DNA from: Gavia stellata
Lineage: Eukaryota > Chordata > Aves > Gaviiformes > Gaviidae
Assembly (NCBI RefSeq): GCF_030936135.1
Contig: NC_082594.1
Location: 129,308,668 to 129,372,667, forward strand
DNA length: 64,000 nt
Direction of reading: 5' to 3'
Shown here in pieces: positions 56,545 to 64,000 of this stretch. Every line of letters starts with the position of its first letter. Positions within the stretch are counted from its first letter, which is position 1. The notes under the pieces are model-generated. The model saw only the letters and a program-made list of their open reading frames with translations, did not search any database and was not told the DNA's origin. Made by a program: the position numbers and the translations under genes.

Positions 56545-58011
56545 ATGGACACTCATAAGTCTATGGGGCCTGATGGCATCCACCCAAGGGTGCTGAGGGA
56601 ACTGGCGGAAGAGCTTGCCAAGCCGCTCTCCATCATTTATCAACAGTCCTGGTCAACGGGGGAGGTCCCGGATGACTGGAGGCTTGCCAACGTGACGCCC
56701 ATCTACAAGAAGGGTCGGAAGGAGGATCCGGGGAACTACAGGCCTGTCAGCCTGACCTCGGTGCCGGGGAAGGTTATGGAGAGGCTCATCTTGAGGGCGC
56801 TCACGGGACACGTGCAGGTTACCCAAGGGATCAGGCCAAGCCAGCACGGGTTCATGAAAGGCAGGTCCTGCTTGACCAACCTGATCTCCTTCTATGACCA
56901 GGTGACCCGCCTAGTGGATGAGGGGAAGGCTGTTGATGTTGTCTACCTGGACTTCAGCAAAGCCTTTGACACTGTTCCCCACAGTATTCTCCTAGAGAAG
57001 CTGGCGGCCCGTGGTTTAGACAGGTACACTCTTCGCTGGGTAAAAAACTGGCTGGATGGCCGAGCCCAGAGGGTTGTGGTGAATGGGGTGAAATCCAGCT
57101 GGCGGCCGGTCACAAGCGGAGTCCCCCAGGGCTCGGTTTTGGGACCGGTCTTGTTTAATATCTTCATTGATGATCTGGATGAGGGGATAGAGTGCTCCCT
57201 CAGCAAGTTTGCAGATGACACCAAGTTGGGAGGGAGTGTTGATCTGCTGGAGGGTTGGAAGGCTCTGCAGAGGGATCTGGACAGGCTGGATCGATGGGCT
57301 GAGGCCAACCGGATGAAGTTCAATAAGGCCAAGTGCCGGGTTCTACACTTCGGCCACAACAACCCCAGGCAACGCTACAGGCTTGGGGATGAGTGGCTGG
57401 AAAGTTCCCCTGCAGAAAAGGACCTGGGGGTGTTGATCGACACCCGGCTGAATATGAGCCAGCAGTGTGCCCAGGTGGCCAAGAAGGCCAACGGCATCCT
57501 GGCTTGCATCAGAAATGGTGTGGCCAGCAGGAGCAGGGAGGTGATCATGCCTCTGTACTCGGCTCTGGTGAGGCCGCACCTCGAATACTGTGTTCAGTTT
57601 TGGGCCCCTCACTACAAGAAGGACATTGAGGTGCTGGAGCGTGTCCAGAGAAGGGCGACGAAGCTGGTGAGGGGTCTGGAACACAAGTCTTATGAGGAGC
57701 GGCTGAAGGAACTGGGGTTGTTTAGCCTGGAGAAGAGGAGGCTGAGGGGAGACCTTATCGCTCTCTACAACTACCTGAAAGGGGGTTGCAGAGAGGTGGG
57801 TGTTGGTCTCTTCTCCCAAGTGACTAGTGACAGGACTAGAGGAAATGGCCTCAAGTTGCGACAGGGGAGGTTCAGGCTAGACATTAGGAAAAAGTTCTTC
57901 ACTGAGAGAGTGGTGAAACACTGGAATAGGCTGCCCAGGGAGGTGGTAGAGTCACCCTCCCTGGAGGTATTCAAGGAGCAAGTGGATGTGGCATTGTGGG
58001 ATGTAGCTTGA
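56545..58011 (+). CDS. CR1 reverse transcriptase (ORF2 C-terminal half), 488 codons, unbroken
   Basis: A fragment of the CR1 ORF2 protein, which nicks target DNA and copies CR1 RNA into it. Visible RT motifs: block 1-2 wording NVTPIYKKG and NYRPVSL; motif [10 protein letters not shown] with Asp136; motif [11 protein letters not shown] at 192-201; motif C FADD with Asp224 and Asp225; then the conserved CR1 C-terminal region ([29 protein letters not shown]). All three catalytic aspartates are present, with no stop or frameshift over 488 codons. The N-terminal endonuclease is lost through 5' truncation, so the copy cannot move on its own. The annotated Met is simply the first in the truncated frame, and there is no promoter in view. 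Confidence 0.85.
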   Translation: MDTHKSMGPDGIHPRVLRELAEELAKPLSIIYQQSWSTGEVPDDWRLANVTPIYKKGRKEDPGNYRPVSLTSVPGKVMERLILRALTGHVQVTQGIRPSQHGFMKGRSCLTNLISFYDQVTRLVDEGKAVDVVYLDFSKAFDTVPHSILLEKLAARGLDRYTLRWVKNWLDGRAQRVVVNGVKSSWRPVTSGVPQGSVLGPVLFNIFIDDLDEGIECSLSKFADDTKLGGSVDLLEGWKALQRDLDRLDRWAEANRMKFNKAKCRVLHFGHNNPRQRYRLGDEWLESSPAEKDLGVLIDTRLNMSQQCAQVAKKANGILACIRNGVASRSREVIMPLYSALVRPHLEYCVQFWAPHYKKDIEVLERVQRRATKLVRGLEHKSYEERLKELGLFSLEKRRLRGDLIALYNYLKGGCREVGVGLFSQVTSDRTRGNGLKLRQGRFRLDIRKKFFTERVVKHWNRLPREVVESPSLEVFKEQVDVALWDVA

Positions 58012-58093
58012 TGGACATGGTGCTGTGTGGTGTTGGGTGGGTTGTGGCTTGTTATTGTTGTTGTGTGGCGTGGGTTTTGTGGTTGTGTTGTGT

Positions 58094-58094
<1 letters not shown>

Positions 58095-58125
<31 letters not shown>

Positions 58126-58135
58126 AGGTTGGACT
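58095..58135. repeat. 41-base poly-C tract
   Basis: An uninterrupted run of 41 C inside the CR1 3' UTR. Length here is likely polymorphic or assembly-sensitive. The minus strand is poly-G and could form quadruplexes. Confidence 0.95.
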
Positions 58136-60349
58136 CGATGATCTTACAGGTCTTTTCCAACTGTACTGATTCTATGATATGGTGGAAGTTAGCAAAAAGA
58201 TTGAGACCTCGCCTTGCTCCTTAGGGATGGCTAAAAACTGCTGTTGCAGCTGACGGTGGGAAGAAGCATGTCTCTGCCTTACTGAAAATGGGCTGCTACC
58301 AGCAATTAAGGGTGGCTAGCAGCTTTTTGGCTGGAGGAGACATCTCACAGCTCCTTTTGAATCTTTTTGCACTTTTCCTTCAGAAATTGTCACCCATGCT
58401 TGACGAGACTCTGGCTTGGGCTGCTGAAGAGTCTCCTCATCCTGGGACAGAGCGCTTCTGAGTCTCACAGTAGGAGGTTGGGAAGTGGAGGCTGAGGCTC
58501 CACCTGGTGAGGCTGGATGCTCAGAGGAGCCCTGCTAGAAGGAAGAGACCCCAGCAGCAGCCTCCGGCACCAGCTCTGTCCTGGGATGCAAAAGAGAAGA
58601 CCAACACACCCAAAAACATGCAGCCAGCACTTCCCTGGAGAAAAGGCAGTTAGCTGTGTCTCTCCAAGCCCAGGGTCAGCAGGGTGTTATGCCAGAGCAT
58701 GGCTTTGCTTTCCTTTCTAACCTGAGGTTTCTAGCTAAGCACCACCTGACAGCACCCCCAGCCTGCAGCCTGGGCCGTGGCTTCCATAAAGGGCTGCTGG
58801 GTTCGCTCGTATTTATAACGCTCGCCTTCGCTGCGGCGTGCCAGCTTGCAGAGGTTAGCTCTCCCCCGGGTGCGGGGAGTCATTCCACAGGGTGTGCTCC
58901 TGATTCCATCCCTGAGTGCCCAGGGGCCTCCTGCAGACGGGACCTGGGGGTGCATGGCAGAATGGTCCAGGGACAGGCAAAGAGGGTGCATAGGAGATAC
59001 GGTGCCTGGTTTGTAGTGTAAGCTCTGGGAGGTGTGTGGCTTTCTCTAGTGGTACAGGGAAAGTGTGAGCCACTATATCCCCATGGGAGACAGGCTGTCT
59101 CCAGGCAAGTGAAGAATTTTCTTCTTCAGGTGCATTTTAGTTGGCATTGCTGGTAAGGAGGATCTCAAAAACTAGGGCATGGCTCCTGCACTGGACATGG
59201 CTTGGACCCTTCTCCTCCAAGTTCATCAGCAATGACTTTGGACTTATTTGTTCAGCTGCCAGATGTACAACATGGTACACTCCAAGTGGAGTTGTACCGA
59301 AGAGAAGGTTAGACCACCAGATGCCGGCTTGTGGCCAACGATCGGATATTCCTCATGGTTTGACAGGGAGAACAAGCTATGATGTTGCTCTCAACACGTC
59401 CCTAACCAAGCGCCATGGCTCTAGTGAAGGCTGGAGACCCCTGAACAAGGGGTAGTTTGGTGGGCAGGAGATGCAAGTCAGCTCAGAGGATGTGACAGGT
59501 TTTAGGGAAGAAGTGAGGTTATACGTTGATGGTGTCCTTCATCCTCCTCTGTCTCACAGCACGTGTGTGGTGTCAGGAACCAGCACCGCAAACTCGGCTC
59601 TTCCGCCTCTCGGGAGCTACAGGTCAGGGCTGTGTGTAGCATCCGCACGCTGAAGGCTGCAACTAAGCTCCTACAAAGCTCCCCAGATTAGCAGGTGTGG
59701 ATATACAGGGCAGGGACGGAGTAATTTGAGCTAGAGTTACTGTTAGTTCAGTTAGGCAAATGTCATATGTGAAAAGAGGATCTAAAATGATCTAGCACAG
59801 CAGTTTGTGCTCTGTTCTTACCAGCCAGTAGCAAGAAACAAATGCAGCTTTAAATTAGTAAATATAACCATTCTTTCTTGGTCAAGTTCTTTTTCTTGTC
59901 TGGGTTTTTTTCCTTCCTTTTTTTCTGTGTGGGGTTTTTTTTTTTTTTTTCTTTTATTTCTATTTCAATCTAGTACAGAGGGGAAGATTCCCAGGAGGAT
60001 TACAGAGCTTTCCTTATGCTATCCGGGACCTTTTGACAAAGATACCAATGCTTGCCTTGCCATAAAGTGCCATTTTCTGGGCTACTTATATTACTATTTT
60101 GTCTGAGTTAAAGCCTGCAGATTTATGAGCACAATGCCCTTTTAAAGACCAATTTCAGGCTGCATTCATCTCTGGATTACTATTTCATTTGCAAGTAGCA
60201 GATTTTTGGGGTTTAAACAGGCAATTAGATATTTAAGGTTAGTCTTGTGAAGACAAGAAACTTTTATTTTTTTGTTGCTCCTACAGTTTGTTCCGATGAC
60301 TCTTTGGCCAGATTAGACCCACAAAGCGCAGATTTAGGCAACTAAATGA

Positions 60350-60430
60350 CTCAGGACAGGGCCTGATTCAATGAGGCATTTAACATTTTTCAAATCTGCT
60401 GAAGACCCCGAGTACTTAGGACTTAAGTAG
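60350..60430 (+). repeat. Possible ancient amniote repeat relic
   Basis: 'gggcctgattcaatgaggca' followed by 'gacttaagtaggtc' resembles the 'ggcctgattc..' end of an old interspersed repeat common in amniotes. Weak. Confidence 0.3.
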
Positions 60431-61179
60431 GTCCTCTTGACTCCCTTGTGTTGTGAACATACACAGAAGTATGTGGCCGAATGGTATCATTTACACTGGC
60501 AGGGTGACCCTAAATAACTGCACATGCCAAAAAGGGGAAGACTGCCTAATAATTGTATCAAGCAAACCCTCAATGACATTAATTGAAGTGCTAATTGAAA
60601 AATATCCAGCCAAAACTCTCCAGTGGCAGAAAGCACAGATCCTGTAATATAAAGGACTTTAGAATTGCGTTTTAATTTGACAGAACTGTTCAGCTAAAAC
60701 AGTGAAAGTATTTCTTTTGACATTTTTAATTTTTATTTTTTTATCCAAAATTTCCTTCCTGTACCTAACCTGTGTCTCAAATGAGAGCTGGGAGACCACT
60801 GCTTGAGTACCAGGCCCAAACACCACCCATCCACCGGGAGCATTGTGAAGGAAACCCAGTGAGCCCGCTACCCAGGGAGAGGGTACAGGAGCGTCCGAAC
60901 CTGCCCACGGTCCTCAGGCCCTGAGACGCTTCACTTCTTGAACTCTAGTGAACCAAACACGATGACCAGCTGCTCTCTATAGCTACCCAATGACAGCAGG
61001 TTGGCTTTTTTTGCCTGTAAATTACTGGACACAGGTGGGGAATTTTTTATTAACATAAGTAAAATTAGGAAGCAGCACTCCATCCGTCTCCCCGCTGATG
61101 CCGACATGCTGCGAGATGTTGACGTTCTCTGAAGTGTTAGCCTGTATAGCTCCGAACTCAGCGAAAACACTTAGGCCCG

Positions 61180-61268
61180 CGCTTAATTTTGCATCCCATT
61201 AGGTCTGCCCTTGTGCTAGAAGTTAAGCATGTGGGTCACTGTTTTCCTGGATCAGAGCCCAACTCCTG
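61180..61268 (+). repeat. Ancient amniote repeat relic
   Basis: 'agaagttaagcatgtgggtc' and 'ttttcctggatcagagcc' match old repeat wording 'aaagttaagcatgtgcttaa...ctttcctggatcgggg'. Similar wording, 'gtgcttaactttactcatgt', occurs at about 45059-45078. Family not named. Confidence 0.4.
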
Positions 61269-62383
61269 AAGGTCCTTCAAGATTTAGCTAGATAGAGCTC
61301 ATCAAATGATACAGTGCAATTAATATAAGGGGATTCTGCTCTCTTTTTTATGAGTGGCTGATTTGTGATGGGTAGGCTGGACTGATCAGAAGTATATGTC
61401 CAGTCATCATCAGTTTCTCACAAACCATCAGCTATATGCACATCGACGATTTCTAATTAAAGAAGTCTCTCTGGGGTGCCTTTTTGTAGCTGATCAAGGC
61501 TGTACCTTCTCGCAGACCCAGCGCCCACTTGCAGAAGTCTAAATTAGGACCCAAGCTCTGAAGCTCAAAAGCAACTTTGCTTCAGCTCGGAGTTGTCAGA
61601 AGACAGAGAGCAGCTGCCGCAGGGTGACCAGGTCATCAGACAGAGCTGGTGGCCCTCACATGACCCGGGTGGTGGGATATAGCCCCCTGTGTCACCTACA
61701 TGGTGGTGTGCCTGCCACTGCAGGAGGCAGGGACTGATCCCTCCGTCTCCTCTGACACGGGCAAAGTAGATGATGGGATGACCACAGCCTCTGAATGAGG
61801 TTGCCCTGTTGCTCCCTGCAGCCTGCTGTCCTTGACTTCTCCACACTCAGCCTGTTCCTAAAGGCACATGTAGGGTTTTCGTCCTAAAAAAAGGGCAAGC
61901 AAGTATCTTTCACTTGCATTCCCAGAGCATCGAGGACCCCGGGTTGGGGAGCAGATATCCGCAGTGCTTGGTGCCACACAAGCCCAGGACAGAGGGAGTT
62001 GCTGCCTTACTGAGTTGCCACAGTAAATGGCAAGGGGTACGCATGAGGATGCAGAAGTGGTGTTCCTGCTCAGCACACACAGACACTGATTTCTCACAGG
62101 GCAATGTAGACAAAAACGTGCTTTCTAAAGATGTCTGTCTAGGCGCATGTTTCTGAGTGGATCACATCACCTCGAATAAGGGCTGGGCTTGCAGAGCAGC
62201 TCAGTGACACAGGCAGTAACACCAGCTTCTACCTCTGCCCAGCCACCTTTCCCCACGAAGCCCGTAGGCATTATTTCACATTTTTGAGACCCTCACCTTG
62301 TCATTGTTTTTTAGATAATTGTCCAACCAATTCAAAATTTGTTGGGACATCCGCGCCGGGAGCTGTTACCCACGCAGCAACGC

Positions 62384-63453
62384 AGAATCACAGAATCACA
62401 GAATCACTAAGGTTGGAAAAAACCAAGTCCAACCATCAACTAACCCCACCATGCCCACTAAACCATGTCCTGCAATGCCTCGTCCACACATTCCTTGAAC
62501 ACCTCCAGTGATGGTGACTCCACCACCTCCCTGGGCAGCTTATTCCAGTGTCTCACCACTCTCTCAGTAAAGAAATTTTTCCTAATATCCAGCCTAAACC
62601 TCCCCTGGCACAACTTGTGGCCATTTCCTCTTGTCTTATCACTTGCCACTTGGGAGAAGAGACCAACACCCACCTCACCACAACCCCCTTTCAGGTAGTT
62701 GTAGAGAGCGATAAGGTCTCCCGTCAGCCTCCTCTTCTCCAGGCTAAACAACCCCAGTTCCCTCAGCCGCGCCTCATCAGACTTGTGCTCCAGACCCCTC
62801 ACCAGCTTCGTCGCCCTTCTCTGGACACGCTCCAGCACCTCAATGTCCTTCTTGGAGTGAGGGGCCCAAAACTGAACACAGTATTCGAGGTGCGGCCTCA
62901 CCAGCGCCGAGTACAGAGGCACGATCACCTCCCTACTCCTGATGGCCACACTATTTCTGATACAGGCCAGGATGCCATTGGCCTTCTTGGCCACCTGGGC
63001 ACACTGCTGGCTCATCTTCAGCCGGCTGTCAACCAACATCCCCAGGTCCTTTTCTGCAGGGGAGCTTTCCAGCCACTCTTCCCCAAGCCTGGAGCATTGC
63101 ATGGGGTTGTAGTGGCCGAAGTGCAGGACCCGGCACTTGGCCTTGTTGAACTTCATCCGGTTGGCCTCAGCCCATCGATCCAGCCTGTCCAGATCCCTCT
63201 GCAGAGCCTTCCGACCCTCGAGCAGATCAACACTCCCACCCAACTTGGTGTCATCTGCAAACTTGCTGAGGGTGCACTCTATCCCCTCATCCAGATCATT
63301 GATAAGGATATTAAACAAGACCGGTCCCAAAACTGAGCCCTGGGGGACTCCGCCTGTGACCGTCTGCCAGCTGGATTTCACCCCATTCACCCCATCTCTC
63401 CGGGCTCGGCCGTCCGGCCAGTTTTTTACCCAGCGAAGAGTGCGCCTGTCTAA
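62384..63453 (-). mobile_element. CR1 LINE, 5'-truncated, about 1.07 kb
   Basis: On the plus strand it starts with three GAATCAC(A) units, the reverse complement of the CR1 3' tail repeats, and then runs back through the CR1 C-terminal and RT coding region. In frame on the minus strand are motif [11 protein letters not shown] and motif C FADD. The truncation at about 63453 falls after motif A, so Asp of motif A is absent and the enzyme cannot work. The frame is open to the stop at 62458. Protein wording is very close to the 56540 copy (same subfamily). Confidence 0.93.
62458..63453 (-). pseudogene. CR1 reverse-transcriptase remnant, open but lacking motif A
   Basis: About 331 in-frame codons from [12 protein letters not shown] to the stop at 62458. 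It keeps the thumb and C-terminal conserved region of CR1 ORF2. The open frame continues a further 109 codons upstream into GC-rich flanking DNA, which is unrelated to CR1 and read through by chance. Confidence 0.8.
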
Positions 63454-63475
63454 GCAGGGACGCCATCGGTGTGCT

Positions 63476-63720
63476 TTCTCCCTCCCTCCCGGCAGCGGAA
63501 GGGCCTTAACGCGCCGCTCCTGTCCCCCCCCCCCCATCCCCGCTCCCTGTCTCCGCAACCACCCCCCGCCCGCGGCCGCGGGATCCCCCTTTCCAGGCCC
63601 GGCAGGCACGGCCGCCGCCGCCAGGTGGCGCCGCCGCTCCGCGTGTGGCGTTGCCCGCGCGCTGCCCGCTCTGCCTGCGGGATAAAGTCGCCCCGCCCTG
63701 CGTTTAGGTGCGCCGAGGGC
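63476..63720. promoter_or_regulatory. Dense CpG island
   Basis: I count about 33 CpG dinucleotides in roughly 245 bases, very high G+C, a NotI-type GCGGCCGC (63572-63579), GC boxes CCGCCC at 63566-63571 and 63693-63698, and an E-box CAGGTG (63622-63627). This is the profile of an unmethylated vertebrate promoter island. No adjacent coding exon is visible in the window. A gene or non-coding RNA starting here and running right, past 64000, is possible. In human, NHLH2 is the next gene on this side, but nothing here identifies it. Confidence 0.55.
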
Positions 63721-64000
63721 CAACAGGTAAACCCGTGCCTGGAAGAAGGAGCGGCGGTGATGTTCCATGTGGCATGCCATTTTCCTTCCTCACCTGCCTC
63801 GCCAGCTCGGGGCTGCCTGAGCCGTCACACCGTTCATCAGACCGCTGATCCCCCAGCTGCGCCGGCAACATTTCAAGGGGTTAAACCACAGTCCAGCTCG
63901 GAGAAGGGTCCAGCTCAAGAAGGACCTTCTCTCACTTACGTTGGGTGGTGGTTTAACCAGGACCTTTTCAGCGGTCTGGGCTCCAGGGTGGTCCCCACAA
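63721..64000. other. Right-edge sequence, no gene seen
   Basis: Moderately GC-rich flank of the CpG island with an 11-bp inverted repeat (63879-63958). No start of a recognisable protein. Confidence 0.4.
63879..63958. repeat. Inverted repeat with 11-bp arms
   Basis: GGTTAAACCAC at 63879-63889 is the reverse complement of GTGGTTTAACC at 63948-63958, with a 58-bp spacer. It could be a remnant of a small transposon or LTR end. No target duplication was identified. Confidence 0.6.

Larger units (their letters stand above)
56540..58178 (+). mobile_element. CR1 LINE, 5'-truncated, with open reverse-transcriptase ORF
   Basis: The similarity begins just before the RT domain (…[15 protein letters not shown]) and ends with the CR1 3' signature: a poly-C tract, 'ggttggactcgatgatctt', then 'gattctatgat'. 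The endonuclease half is missing. A 41-base C run sits in its 3' UTR. The same subfamily occurs in inverted orientation at 62384-63453. Confidence 0.95.
58179..62383. other. Intergenic sequence between two inverted CR1 copies
   Basis: No gene recognised. It contains poly-T at about 59934-59950 and two old amniote repeat relics (about 60350-60430 and 61180-61268). Confidence 0.5.

Noticed and set aside
62548..63336. 262-codon plus-strand open frame
   Set aside because: It is the antisense shadow of the CR1 reverse-transcriptase frame on the minus strand.
49062..64000. NHLH2 coding exon, expected by human gene order beyond CASQ2
   Set aside because: No helix-loop-helix wording is seen in any frame. 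If NHLH2 is the neighbour, it lies outside the window.

Overview
This window is nuclear DNA from a bird (a crocodilian or turtle cannot be fully excluded). The evidence is several chicken-repeat-1 (CR1) non-LTR retrotransposon copies, an avian-style solo LTR with a 6-bp target duplication, low repeat density, short vertebrate-type exons with GT-AG introns, and no bacterial or viral gene organisation.

The one protein-coding gene I can support fully is cardiac calsequestrin, CASQ2, on the minus strand. All 11 coding exons are present between 48741 (start codon) and 15427 (stop). They join in phase into a 405-residue precursor: a signal peptide, three thioredoxin-like calcium-binding domains and a C-terminal tail of 31 aspartates interrupted by one asparagine. 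The product is the high-capacity calcium buffer of the junctional sarcoplasmic reticulum, acting with triadin, junctin and the ryanodine receptor.

Layout. 1-4870: non-coding, ending in a good polyadenylation site, probably the 3' UTR of a convergent neighbour (VANGL1 by vertebrate gene order; inference). 4871-14967: intergenic, holding a 360-bp solo LTR at 6878-7237. 14940-15426: proximal CASQ2 3' UTR. 15427-48741: CASQ2, whose introns carry a decayed old CR1/L3-type LINE (intron 6), a younger CR1 tail (intron 2), MIR-like SINE relics, other old amniote repeat relics and a hexanucleotide microsatellite (intron 1). 48742-49060: CASQ2 5' UTR and candidate promoter with MEF2, E-box and CArG-like motifs. 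49061-64000: upstream intergenic DNA with a CR1 tail (50335), a CR1 with an unbroken 488-codon reverse-transcriptase reading frame (56540-58178, plus strand), a second CR1 of the same subfamily in opposite orientation (62384-63453), and a very CpG-dense island directly beside it (63476-63720).

I found no RNA genes, no CRISPR-like arrays and no evidence for a new multi-gene system. The points most worth a second look are the serine-free poly-aspartate tail, the LTR, the inverted CR1 pair and the CpG island at the right edge.
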